Positions 1 through 7,979 of a stretch of 64,000 nt of DNA are shown here, one piece after another. Made by a program: the position numbers and the translations under genes. The notes below the pieces were generated by a model. The model worked only from the letters and a program-made list of their open reading frames with translations, was not told where the DNA came from and did not search any database. The DNA comes from Salibaculum sp031581025 (GTDB lineage Bacteria > Pseudomonadota > Alphaproteobacteria > Rhodobacterales > Rhodobacteraceae), in NCBI RefSeq assembly GCF_031581025.1, contig NZ_JAVLCA010000009.1, one strand, 5' to 3'. The first letter of the stretch is position 1; every line of letters begins with the position of its first letter.

Positions 1-1000
1 AAGAAATGTCAGCATCCACCTTGCGCTGCATCATGGCTGACAGGGCCGTGGGCACCCCGATCAGGAAGGTCGCGTTGTAGCGTTCGATCAGCTTCCACAG
101 GTTGTCGAAGACCCCGTCCCCGCGATAGCCCTGCGGGGTGGGAAAGACGATATGCGCCCCCGAGCCCAGCGAGGCCCCCAGCGACACGATGGTCGCGAAG
201 ACATGGAACATGGGCAGCGGCGTCATCTGCACATCCGTCTCGGTGAACAAAAGCCGCTGGCCCAGCCAGGCGTTGTATATGATCCCCGAATAGCGGTGCT
301 GGGCGACCTTGGGCATGCCGGTGGTGCCGCCGGTGTGGAAATAGGCGGCGATCCGGTCGCCCATGCTGTCGTCAAAGGCCAGAACGGGGGCGTGCCGGTC
401 CAGCTCGGCATTGAAGTCGATGACCTTCGCCTGGTGATTGACGGGGGTCTTGGGACGCAGCAGCGGGACGATGAATTTCTTGATCCCGGTGATGTAGCGC
501 AGCAGGTCGACCTCGAGCACGGTTTCCACGTTGGGGGCCAGCGCCACCGCCTCGACGGCCTTCTGGGCCACGTCGGTCTTGGGAAAGGCCCTGAGCGTGA
601 CCAGGACCTTGGCGTCGGTCTCGCGCAGGATGGCGGCGATCTGCTCGGGCTCCAGCAGGGGGTTGATCGGGTTGACGATCCCGGCCACGGCACCGCCCAG
701 ATAGGTCAGCGCCGCCTCGGTGCAGTTGGGCAACAGGAAGGCGACGACGTCATCTTCGCCTACGCCCAGCCCGCGAAACATGTTGGCCGCCTGGCTGACC
801 CGGTCCTTGAGGCCGGTCCAGGTCAGCGTCTCGGCCGGCGCCTTCGAGTCCGAGAACATCTGGAAGGTCAAGGCGTTGCGCCGGCCGTGCGCGGCCTCGG
901 TGCGCGACAGCAACTGGTAGAGCGTCACCGGCATGTCGCGCTCTTCCCACGGCATTTCCTGCTCAATCGCATCGCGATCGGCCATCGAGGCAAAGCTCAT
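1..1000 (-). CDS. acyl-CoA synthetase (AMP-binding), N-terminal part
   Basis: Only the first 333 residues lie in the window; the gene runs off the left edge, and the family is usually about 600 residues or more. The ATG at 1000-998 opens MSFASMADRD. Residues 221-231 hold the ANL-superfamily ATP/AMP-binding loop YFHTGGTTGMPK, followed by PLPMFHVFA near 261-270, both typical of acyl-CoA synthetases. The enzyme would activate a carboxylic acid through an acyl-adenylate to its CoA thioester in the cytoplasm. The substrate cannot be read from this half. It is divergent from the LysE gene. Confidence 0.88.
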   Translation of the reverse strand, partial: MSFASMADRDAIEQEMPWEERDMPVTLYQLLSRTEAAHGRRNALTFQMFSDSKAPAETLTWTGLKDRVSQAANMFRGLGVGEDDVVAFLLPNCTEAALTYLGGAVAGIVNPINPLLEPEQIAAILRETDAKVLVTLRAFPKTDVAQKAVEAVALAPNVETVLEVDLLRYITGIKKFIVPLLRPKTPVNHQAKVIDFNAELDRHAPVLAFDDSMGDRIAAYFHTGGTTGMPKVAQHRYSGIIYNAWLGQRLLFTETDVQMTPLPMFHVFATIVSLGASLGSGAHIVFPTPQGYRGDGVFDNLWKLIERYNATFLIGVPTALSAMMQRKVDADIS

Positions 1001-1182
1001 GGTCGTCTCCTCCCTGAAAGACCGCCGAACCCCTGTCCGGCCGGTGATCGTTCCGAAAGAGGATGATTGCGCCGCGTGGACAACGCAAGAGTGACGCGGC
1101 GAAATTCACGCCCGCGCTATGCGCATGTTCCGGGTCGCTCGGGGCGAACCGCCGGCGCATCTTCCGGCGCAGGAGACGTGCC

Positions 1183-1776
1183 ATGACCGAACTCACCCTT
1201 GCCCTTGTGCTGTTTCTCTTCCCGCTGGCCTACAGCCCCGGACCCGGCAACCTGTTCTTCGCGGCCAACGGCGCGCGCTTCGGGGTTCGGGCCACCCTGC
1301 CAGCCTTTCTCGGCTACCACCTTGCGACGTGGCTGGTTACGCTGGCCATCGGCCTCGGGCTGATCGGCACTCTGGCCGCTGCGCCGGCGCTGGCGCGGGC
1401 GCTGCAATTGGCCGGGGCCGTCTATGTCGGCTGGCTGGCGCTGCGCTTCTTGCGGGCCGGGGCCCTCGAAGGCGCGGGCGATCCCCGCCCGGCCAGCCTG
1501 TGGGACGGCGCGCTGCTGGTTGTGCTGAACCCCAAGGCCTATGTCATCATCGTGTTGATGTTCACGCAATTCGCGCCCCTGACGGCCGATGTCCCCGGCG
1601 CGACGCTGCTCATCACCTCGGTCTTCACGCTCAACAATTTCGTGGCGTTCATGGTCTGGACGCTGGCGGGCGACGTGCTGGGGCGCTGGTTCCGCACGGA
1701 CACGTCCGCTAGGGCCCTGAATTTCGGCTTTGGCCTGCTGCTGATCGGTGTGGCGCTCTGGCTGCTGGCCACCTGA
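1183..1776 (+). CDS. LysE/RhtB family exporter
   Basis: A 197-residue inner-membrane protein with about six hydrophobic segments and the family motif SPGPGNLFFAANGARFG near residues 18-34. LysE/RhtB proteins export amino acids or related metabolites. The ATG at 1183 is chosen because an AGGAGA Shine-Dalgarno lies 7 bases upstream at 1171-1176; the frame stays open further upstream, but that part is arginine-rich and unlike the family. It stands alone between a divergent synthetase and a convergent ABC transporter, so the substrate is unknown. Confidence 0.85.
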   Translation: MTELTLALVLFLFPLAYSPGPGNLFFAANGARFGVRATLPAFLGYHLATWLVTLAIGLGLIGTLAAAPALARALQLAGAVYVGWLALRFLRAGALEGAGDPRPASLWDGALLVVLNPKAYVIIVLMFTQFAPLTADVPGATLLITSVFTLNNFVAFMVWTLAGDVLGRWFRTDTSARALNFGFGLLLIGVALWLLAT

Positions 1777-1781
1777 GCGGA

Positions 1782-3572
1782 TCACTCGGCCGCCATGCCT
1801 TCGGTGAACTGCAACCGCGCCAGCCGGGCGTAAAGCCCGCCCTCGGCCACCAGTGCGTCATGCGTGCCCTGGGCGACGATCCGGCCCGCCTCGAAAACCA
1901 CGATGCGGTCGGCCTTCTTCACCGTGGCGAGCCGGTGGGCGACGATCAGCGTGGTGCGGTCCCGCGACAGGGTATCGACGGCGTGCTGCACCGCGCGTTC
2001 GCTTTCGGCGTCCAGCGCGCTTGTGGCCTCGTCCAGCAGCAGCACCGGCGCGTCGCGCAGGATGGCGCGGGCGATGGCGATGCGCTGTTTCTGCCCGCCC
2101 GAGAGCATCACGCCGCGTTCCCCGACATAGCTGTCGTAACCCTGCGGCAAGGCCTGCAGGAAGTCGTCGGCGGCGGCCGCACGGGCGGCGGCTTCGACCT
2201 CGGCATCGGTGGCCTCGGGGCGGCCGAAGCGGATGTTCTCGCGCGCGGTCTCGGCAAAGATCACCGGGTCCTGCGGGACCAGCGCGATATGGCGGCGGAA
2301 GTCGGCCCGGGCCATGTCGCGCAGGTTCACACCGTCCAGCCGCACAGCCCCGCCTTCGGGGTCATAAAAGCGCAGCAGAAGCTGGATGATCGTCGTCTTG
2401 CCCGCGCCCGAGGGGCCGACCAGCGCCACAGTCTCGCCGGGGTTCACCGTCAGGTCTATGCCGTTCAGCGCCCGTTGCCCGGGGCGCGCGGGATAGCTGA
2501 AGGTCACCCCATCGAAGACGATCTCGCCCCGGCGTGCCTCGGGGGCCGGGAGGGGGTCGGCCGGGTCCTGCACCGCATCCTCGGACCGGAGCAATTCGAC
2601 CAGCCGCTCGGTCGCGCCCGCGGCGCGCTGCAATTCGCCCCAGATCTCGGTCAGGGCACCAACGGCCCCGGCCACCATGACCGAGTAGATGACGAATTGC
2701 ACCAGTTCACCGATCGACATCTGGTCGGCGCGCACATCGCGCGCGCCAATCCAGAGGACACCCACCACCCCGGCGAAGACCAGAAAGATCACGATGGCCG
2801 TCATCAGCGCCCGCACCCCGATGCGGCGGCGCGCGGCGACAAAGCTCTTCTCGGTGACATCGTGGAACCGGGCACGGCTCAGGCCCTCGTGGGTGAAGGC
2901 CTGTACGGTCTGGGCCGCCTGCAACCCCTCCGAGGCATTGCCCGACGAGGCCGCGATCCAGTCCTGGTTCTCGCGGCTCAGGCTGCGCAGGCGCCGGCCC
3001 AGAAGCACGATGGGCACGATCACCGCCGGCACCACCAGCAGCACCAGACCGGTCAGCTTGCCCGAGGTAAAGAGCATCAGCACCAACCCGCCCAGAAAGA
3101 TCAGCAGGTTGCGCAGCGCAATGGACACCGAAGAACTGATGACGCTGAGGATCAGCGTCGTATCGGTGGTGATCCGGCTGAGCACCTCGCCGGTCATGAT
3201 TCGCTCGTAGAAGGCGGGCGACATGGCGATCATGCGGTCGTAGACGGCCGTTCTGATGTCGGCGACCACCCGCTCGCCAAGCCGCGTGACAAGGTAGTAG
3301 CGCACCGCCGTTCCCAGCGCCAGCAACCCGGCGATCAGCAGCGCAGCGGCAAAATAGTCATCCAGCAACCGGCCGGCGGCGGTTTCGAAATTGTCGACCA
3401 CGCGGCGCACGGCGAGGGGCAGCGTGAGCGCGACAAACGCCGTCGAGACAAGCGCTACGATCGCCGCCGTCATCATCGCGCGGTAGGGGCGCAGGAAGGG
3501 CCACAACTCGGCCAGCGCCCCTACCCGGCGAGATTTCGCGCGGTCGTCCTCTGTGCTGTGGGGCGGTGCCAT
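1782..3572 (-). CDS. ABC transporter, fused membrane and ATPase domains (ABCB/MsbA type)
   Basis: This 596-residue half-transporter has a six-helix exporter domain (about residues 30-325) and a C-terminal ATPase. Visible motifs are Walker A GPSGAGKTT (386-394), signature LSGGQKQR (490-497), Walker B VLLLDEATSALD (510-521) and the H-loop AHRLAT. The order and length match homodimeric lipid or multidrug exporters of the MsbA/ABCB group. It probably acts as a homodimer in the inner membrane. No partner half-transporter or substrate gene is adjacent, so the cargo is unknown. Its 3' end faces the LysE gene with 5 bases between the stop codons. Confidence 0.9.
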   Translation of the reverse strand: MAPPHSTEDDRAKSRRVGALAELWPFLRPYRAMMTAAIVALVSTAFVALTLPLAVRRVVDNFETAAGRLLDDYFAAALLIAGLLALGTAVRYYLVTRLGERVVADIRTAVYDRMIAMSPAFYERIMTGEVLSRITTDTTLILSVISSSVSIALRNLLIFLGGLVLMLFTSGKLTGLVLLVVPAVIVPIVLLGRRLRSLSRENQDWIAASSGNASEGLQAAQTVQAFTHEGLSRARFHDVTEKSFVAARRRIGVRALMTAIVIFLVFAGVVGVLWIGARDVRADQMSIGELVQFVIYSVMVAGAVGALTEIWGELQRAAGATERLVELLRSEDAVQDPADPLPAPEARRGEIVFDGVTFSYPARPGQRALNGIDLTVNPGETVALVGPSGAGKTTIIQLLLRFYDPEGGAVRLDGVNLRDMARADFRRHIALVPQDPVIFAETARENIRFGRPEATDAEVEAAARAAAADDFLQALPQGYDSYVGERGVMLSGGQKQRIAIARAILRDAPVLLLDEATSALDAESERAVQHAVDTLSRDRTTLIVAHRLATVKKADRIVVFEAGRIVAQGTHDALVAEGGLYARLARLQFTEGMAAE

Positions 3573-3691
3573 GGGGAACCCGTTCGTCGCGTCGTCGCCG
3601 GTGGCTTAGCGACAGGTCCTGCAAAGCACAAGTCCGAGCCACCATGACCCGTGCAGCAAGGCCGCGTGAAATAAGGTCATCGGGGCGGAAC

Positions 3692-3765
3692 TGGAGCGGG
3701 TAGCGGGAATCGAACCCGCACCAAGAGCTTGGAAGGCTCGTGTGATACCATTTCACCATACCCGC
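3692..3765 (-). tRNA. tRNA-Gly, anticodon TCC
   Basis: The minus strand folds into a full 74-nt tRNA. The acceptor stem is GCGGGTA/TACCCGC, the anticodon arm is GAGCC-TTCCAAG-CTC with anticodon TCC, and the T arm is GCGGG-TTCGATT-CCCGC. The discriminator is T and CCA is encoded at 3694-3692. It decodes GGA and GGG. It lies between the ABC transporter start and the nitroreductase gene. Confidence 0.97.
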
Positions 3766-3948
3766 TCGGGACAGCGGATAGCTATTTGATCGATGCCGAC
3801 GGGTCAAGCCGAAGCTTCCGACACCCATTTCCTGCGCGTGATGCCCCGCGGAGGCTGACGCGGCCGCCCGTCGCGCGCTGGACTCTGGCCCCGGCGGCCA
3901 AAACAGCCTATCTGGTTGGTTGGCAATCGATCCCGGAGGACACCGCCC

Positions 3949-4524
3949 ATGCCGCCCCGCAACCAGGCTGCGCTCGATTTCCTGCTCAAGCGGCGGTCAC
4001 GCCCCGCAAAGACGCTGACCACCCCGGTGCCCAACCGGCTTGAGCTCGACCAGCTTCTGACCGCCGCCGCGCGCACGCCCGACCATGGCAAGCTGGAGCC
4101 CTGGCGCTTTGTCGTGCTCGACCGGGCTGTCCTGCAACGTCTGGCCGATGTGATCCCGCAACGCCATGCCGCTCAGGGTCTGCCCGAAGAGCAGCTTGAA
4201 AAGGGCCTTGCACAGTTCCGAGACGGCGACCTCGTGGTCGCGGTGATCGAAAGCCCGGTGTTGTCCGACAAGATCCCCGCAATCGAGCAGACCTATTCGG
4301 CTGGCGCGGCCTGCCTGGCGCTGCTCAACGCGGCCCTGGCCGCGGGCTGGGGGGCGAACTGGCTGACGGGCTGGCCGGTGCATGACCGGACCTTCGTGGA
4401 AACCCATCTTGGCCTGACCCCGACCGAGCGGGTCGCGGGCCTGATCCATATCGGCACCGAGACCACTGCGCCGCCCGAACGCCCCCGCCCGGACCTGAGC
4501 CGGAAAGTGACCTTTCTCGAATGA
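3949..4524 (+). CDS. nitroreductase family protein (YdjA-like)
   Basis: A 191-residue FMN-dependent oxidoreductase-family protein. The N terminus has the RRSRPAKTL element (about residues 16-24) and AARTPDHGKLEPWRFVVL (39-56), the FMN-contacting part in short YdjA-type nitroreductases. The C terminus GLIHIGTE is also typical. Start ATG 3949 has CGGAGGA about 9 bases upstream; an upstream TTG in frame gives an implausible leader. The gene overlaps the EI24 gene by ATGA, so the two are probably co-translated. The physiological substrate is unknown. Confidence 0.85.
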   Translation: MPPRNQAALDFLLKRRSRPAKTLTTPVPNRLELDQLLTAAARTPDHGKLEPWRFVVLDRAVLQRLADVIPQRHAAQGLPEEQLEKGLAQFRDGDLVVAVIESPVLSDKIPAIEQTYSAGAACLALLNAALAAGWGANWLTGWPVHDRTFVETHLGLTPTERVAGLIHIGTETTAPPERPRPDLSRKVTFLE

Positions 4525-5228
4525 TCCTGTCAGACTTCCTGAAGGCTCTGGGCCAGATCGGCGATCCTCGGTTCCGCAGGGTGCTATGGTGGGGCGTCGG
4601 GTTGACCCTGGCGCTGCTCGTGGCCGCATACGCGGGCCTTCTGCAACTGGTCGCGCTTCTGGACCCCGGCTCGGTCGCGATCCCGGGCATCGGCCCGGTC
4701 ACCTGGATCGGCGACCTTATGACTTGGGGCAGTGCATTCTTCATGCTGGTGCTGTCGGTCTTCCTGATGATTCCCGTCGCCTCGGCCATCACATCCATGT
4801 TTCTCGACGACGTGGCCCAGGCCGTGGAGGACCGCCACTACCCGCACCTGCCGCCGCTGGGCCGGCAAAGCCTCTGGGAGGCCTTCCGCGACACCGTCAG
4901 TTTCCTGGGCGTGCTGATCGGGGCCAATCTGCTGGCGATCTTCGGCTATATGATGCTGCCCTTTGCCGCGCCCTTCATCTTTTATGCGCTTAACGGGTTC
5001 CTGCTGGGCCGCGAGTATTTCACCGTTGCCGCCATGCGCCGCGAGGGGCGCGCGGGCGCCGATGCCATGCGCCGGGAGAACCTGCCGCAGATCTGGATGG
5101 CCGGGGTCCTGATGGCGCTGCCGCTGACCGTGCCGATCATGAACCTCTTCATTCCGATTCTCGGCGCGGCGACCTTCACGCATCTCTACCACCGGCTGGC
5201 GGGCACGGCGCCGGGCCCGTCAGGCTGA
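4521..5228 (+). CDS. EI24 domain (CysZ-like) membrane protein
   Basis: A 235-residue protein with about four hydrophobic segments (near residues 24-50, 70-95, 130-160 and 195-225). The overall pattern, including MLPFAAPFIFYALNGFLLGREYF, fits the EI24/CysZ family. CysZ itself helps sulfate uptake, but most EI24 proteins have no proven cargo, so that role should not be assumed. It overlaps the nitroreductase stop by ATGA. Its stop overlaps the end of the convergent small gene by 9 bases. Confidence 0.75.
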   Translation: MILSDFLKALGQIGDPRFRRVLWWGVGLTLALLVAAYAGLLQLVALLDPGSVAIPGIGPVTWIGDLMTWGSAFFMLVLSVFLMIPVASAITSMFLDDVAQAVEDRHYPHLPPLGRQSLWEAFRDTVSFLGVLIGANLLAIFGYMMLPFAAPFIFYALNGFLLGREYFTVAAMRREGRAGADAMRRENLPQIWMAGVLMALPLTVPIMNLFIPILGAATFTHLYHRLAGTAPGPSG

Positions 5229-5483
5229 TCCGTCCCGGCCGGAGGCGCGCCCCTCGGGCTTGAGCCGATAGACCCCCTCGGGCAGGTCCAGCGCCATGGC
5301 AAGGTCGCGCAATTGCGCCATCGACAGCGTCACGCGCATCACCGCGTCGCAGCGCGCGTCCCATTGTTCCACGGTCACGCACTCCTCGAAGCCGTTGATT
5401 GTCACGTCCTCCTGCAAATACGTGCGGCCCTCATCGACGAGGGTGACGACGGTGGCGTCGAAATCGTGCTCGATCGTGAACAT
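5220..5483 (-). CDS. conserved hypothetical protein, 87 residues
   Basis: A small acidic cytosolic protein beginning MFTIEHDFDATVVTLVDEG. It has no signal peptide, membrane segment or motif that I recognise. The ATG at 5483-5481 is preferred because the upstream extension is proline/arginine-rich and non-coding in style. The central part (FEECVTVEQWD) and the end (LPEGVYRL) look like structured protein rather than a shadow frame. I believe similar short proteins occur in other Rhodobacterales, but no function is known to me. It converges on the EI24 gene. Confidence 0.65.
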   Translation of the reverse strand: MFTIEHDFDATVVTLVDEGRTYLQEDVTINGFEECVTVEQWDARCDAVMRVTLSMAQLRDLAMALDLPEGVYRLKPEGRASGRDGSA

Positions 5484-5635
5484 GGGCGCGGCTCCTGTCC
5501 GGGCGGGGCGTCCGGGGCAGTCTTTCGCCCATGGCCGCGATGTCAAGGCGCGCGGGTCTGGCGCAGCCCGCCGGGGGTATTATATCGGGCCGCAGCGGGC
5601 AGACGGGATGCCGGGCTGACGGGAGGCAATGCGCA

Positions 5636-6361
5636 ATGAGGGCACGATGGGCGATTCTGGTGGCGGGGCTGCTGTTGGCGGGCTGCACCATGCCGCCCCT
5701 TGCCACGCCCCCCGCACAAAGCCCCGGACCGGACGGTGTGGCCGCGCCCGCGCCGCAGGAGTTCGACATCCCGCGCACGCCGCGGGCGATCCAGCGCGCC
5801 TTCGTCGAGGTGGTCGACCAGGTGGAACCGGTGGCCGAAGCCGAGTGCCGCCGCATCGATCCGCGGCGCAACTGCGACTTCCTGATCGTGGTGGACGATC
5901 GTCCCGAGGTGCCCGCCAATGCCTTTCAGACGCTGGACGAAGACGGGCGCCCGGTGATCGGGTTCACGATCGCGCTGATCGCTGATGCCCGCAACCGCGA
6001 TGAACTGGCCTTCGTGATGGCCCACGAGGCCGCGCACCACATCGCCGGCCATATCCCCCGCCAGCAGCGCAACGCGACTCTGGGGGCGCTGGTCTTCGGT
6101 CACCTGGCCGGCGCGACAGGCGGCAACGTCGCCGCGGCGCAGGATCTGGGCGCCGCATTGGCCGCGCGCAGCTATTCCAAGGAGTTCGAGCTGGAGGCCG
6201 ACCGCCGTGGAGCGACTGTTGCAGCCAGGGCCGGGTTCAACCCGCTGCGCGGGGCGGATTTCTTCTTTCGCATCCCCGACCCGGGCGACCGCTTTCTGGG
6301 CACGCACCCGGCGAACGAGGACCGGCGCGCGGCCGTGCGCGCGGCTGTCGCCAACCTTTAG
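5636..6361 (+). CDS. M48-family zinc metalloprotease, lipoprotein
   Basis: This 241-residue protein has a lipoprotein signal: MRARWAILVAGLLLAGC with lipobox LAGC and lipidated Cys17. The zinc site HEAAHH is at residues 130-135, and the third ligand is Glu187 in the ELEADRRG block. This is the order of BepA/HtpX-like M48 peptidases. It probably sits at the outer membrane or periplasmic face and takes part in envelope protein quality control. The start is the ATG that places the signal peptide directly at the N terminus. Its TAG stop overlaps the stop of the hemolysin III gene. Confidence 0.88.
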   Translation: MRARWAILVAGLLLAGCTMPPLATPPAQSPGPDGVAAPAPQEFDIPRTPRAIQRAFVEVVDQVEPVAEAECRRIDPRRNCDFLIVVDDRPEVPANAFQTLDEDGRPVIGFTIALIADARNRDELAFVMAHEAAHHIAGHIPRQQRNATLGALVFGHLAGATGGNVAAAQDLGAALAARSYSKEFELEADRRGATVAARAGFNPLRGADFFFRIPDPGDRFLGTHPANEDRRAAVRAAVANL

Positions 6362-7002
6362 CCCGGCAGGCTGAAGGCCCCAAGTGAAACGGCAATGAAA
6401 AAACAGGCCGAAGCCGCAAGCACGTGCCCATGCCAGATCGCGTGGGCAAAGCGCAGATCGGCCCAGTAGAAAAGTCCCACCCCGACCGAATAGGTGATCC
6501 CGCCCGCCAGGATCAGCACCGAGGCCGCCACGGGCAGCAATTGCACCAACGGCCAGGCCAGCAACAGACTCATCCAACCCAGAACCAGGTACATGACCGC
6601 CGCCCACTTGCCCAGCCGCTTGCGCAGGGCCAACTTGACCACCGCGCCGATGCTGGCCAGCGCCCAAACCAGCGTCAGCACACCATGGGCAAACCCCGTG
6701 CCGATGAAGATCGCGAACGGGGTATAGGTGCCCGCGATCTTGACGTAGATCGCGGCCTGGTCGATGCGCCGCAGGGTGTCGCGCAGCGCCTCCCAGGGGG
6801 CCAGGTGATAGCAGGCGGATATCACGAAAGAGGCGCTCAGCGCCCCGCCGTACACCGCCAGTGCCGCCCGCGTGTCGGCGTCGACACGGCCGCCGGAAAA
6901 GACCAGCAGCAGAACGGTGCCCGTCACGGCCAGGCCAATGCCCAGGACATGCAGGGTGGCGTCGGCGATCACCTCGGCGCGGGTGGTGGCACGATCTGTC
7001 AT
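6358..7002 (-). CDS. hemolysin III / PAQR family membrane protein
   Basis: A 214-residue, seven-segment membrane protein with the conserved motifs SACYHL near residues 57-62, the middle segment IDQAAIYVKIAGTYTPF, and HAIWHGHV near 187-194. In the PAQR superfamily these His/Ser/Asp residues build a buried zinc site. The bacterial members are named hemolysin III, but the role of this protein in a free-living bacterium is unknown and a toxin function should not be assumed. It converges with the M48 protease, overlapping by 3 bases. Confidence 0.87.
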   Translation of the reverse strand: MTDRATTRAEVIADATLHVLGIGLAVTGTVLLLVFSGGRVDADTRAALAVYGGALSASFVISACYHLAPWEALRDTLRRIDQAAIYVKIAGTYTPFAIFIGTGFAHGVLTLVWALASIGAVVKLALRKRLGKWAAVMYLVLGWMSLLLAWPLVQLLPVAASVLILAGGITYSVGVGLFYWADLRFAHAIWHGHVLAASACFFIAVSLGAFSLPG

Positions 7003-7101
7003 GGATTCAATTTAACGCACCAGCCGCGGCTGTCACAGGGGACGTGGCGTCAGGCGACGGAGACGCGCCCGTAATGCCAACTGCCCAGGGGTCGTTATCG
7101 G

Positions 7102-7117
7102 CAGGCACTCGTGCCTG
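7102..7117. repeat. short inverted repeat in intergenic region
   Basis: CAGGCAC-TC-GTGCCTG is a 7-bp inverted repeat with a 2-base centre. It lies in the 190-base gap between the divergent hemolysin III and YigZ-like genes. It could be an operator half-site pair or chance; there is no further support. Confidence 0.3.
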
Positions 7118-7193
7118 TGTACCACCCCGGGGCTGACCGGGGGCTGCGACATGCCGCCTTGATATGGGGCAAGGCCTGTGCTTGGTCCGTCCC

Positions 7194-7541
7194 ATGCGGA
7201 TCATCGAGAATGTCATCAGCGACCGAGGGTCGAAATACGCGGTCTCGGGCGGGCCTGTCGCCTCGGCAGAAGAGGCCAAGGCCTTCATCAAGGCCCTGTG
7301 CCGGAAAAAGAAGTTCGCCAAGGCGACGCATAACACCTGGGCCGTGCTGCTGCCGGGGGGGGCGCTCAAGAACGACGACGGCGAGGCGGGCGCGGGCCTG
7401 GTCATCCTGCGGATGCTGGAGCGCGAAGGGATCGAGGGGCACCTCGTCTGCGTCACCCGCTGGTTCGGCGGCAAGCACCTGGGCGGAGACCGGTTCCGCC
7501 ATGTGCAAGAGGCGGTGCGGGTTTACCTGTCGCCGGACTGA
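7194..7541 (+). CDS. YigZ/IMPACT N-terminal domain protein
   Basis: A 115-residue protein matching only the N-terminal (UPF0029) domain of YigZ/IMPACT. Visible family motifs are VISDRGSKYA (7-16), THNTWAVLL, DDGEAGAG and TRWFGGKHLGGDRF. Full YigZ has a second C-terminal domain, absent here. The function is not settled; IMPACT relatives act in translation stress. I start at ATG 7194, where family similarity begins; an in-frame ATG at 7164 would add ten residues, and neither has a strong ribosome site. Its end overlaps the convergent DCC-family gene by 19 bases. Confidence 0.75.
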   Translation: MRIIENVISDRGSKYAVSGGPVASAEEAKAFIKALCRKKKFAKATHNTWAVLLPGGALKNDDGEAGAGLVILRMLEREGIEGHLVCVTRWFGGKHLGGDRFRHVQEAVRVYLSPD

Positions 7542-7894
7542 GCCGCGCGACGTTGGCGACGGCGGTGCAGCGCATAGAGCGCCGGGGCCGCAACATGGCG
7601 ATAGCCCCGGTCGGCCAGCCAATGAACCCCGGCCAGCCCTGTCAACCGGGCCAGCCAGCGCCAGCCGGGCAGCCGCGCCCAGAGCAGGCGAAAGGCATCC
7701 AGCCCTTCATGGACCCGGCCGCCCTGTTCGACGCGGAATGTCCGCGCGGCGGCGTCCCGGTCCAGCCCCCAGTCGGGGGCGGCGTCCAGACCGTCGATTT
7801 CCAGCGCCACACCGGCCCGCCCGGCCTGCCGCGCATAACCCGCAACCTCGCGCGAACAGATCGGACAGGTGTCATTGTGGAGAATCTTGGTCAT
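7523..7894 (-). CDS. DCC-family (DUF393) thiol-disulfide oxidoreductase-like protein
   Basis: A 123-residue protein that opens MTKILHNDTCPICSREV, placing a CxxC motif at residues 10-13 after a first strand, as in the DUF393/DCC family of thioredoxin-like proteins. The redox role is inferred from family and motif only. The upstream in-frame extension is arginine-rich, so ATG 7894 is used. It is followed on the same strand by nothing close and lies downstream of rimO, 85 bases apart, perhaps in one transcript. Confidence 0.75.
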   Translation of the reverse strand: MTKILHNDTCPICSREVAGYARQAGRAGVALEIDGLDAAPDWGLDRDAAARTFRVEQGGRVHEGLDAFRLLWARLPGWRWLARLTGLAGVHWLADRGYRHVAAPALYALHRRRQRRAAQSGDR

Positions 7895-7979
7895 TTTTTT
7901 AAACCTAGAGGGATGTATCAGTACGACAAGGACGCGCAACCGGCCCCATCGGCCGCGTTCGCAGGCAAATGCCCTTCGA

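Noticed and set aside
1860..3647. 595-codon plus-strand frame opposite the ABC transporter
   Set aside because: Antisense frame, rich in H, Q and R, no motif.
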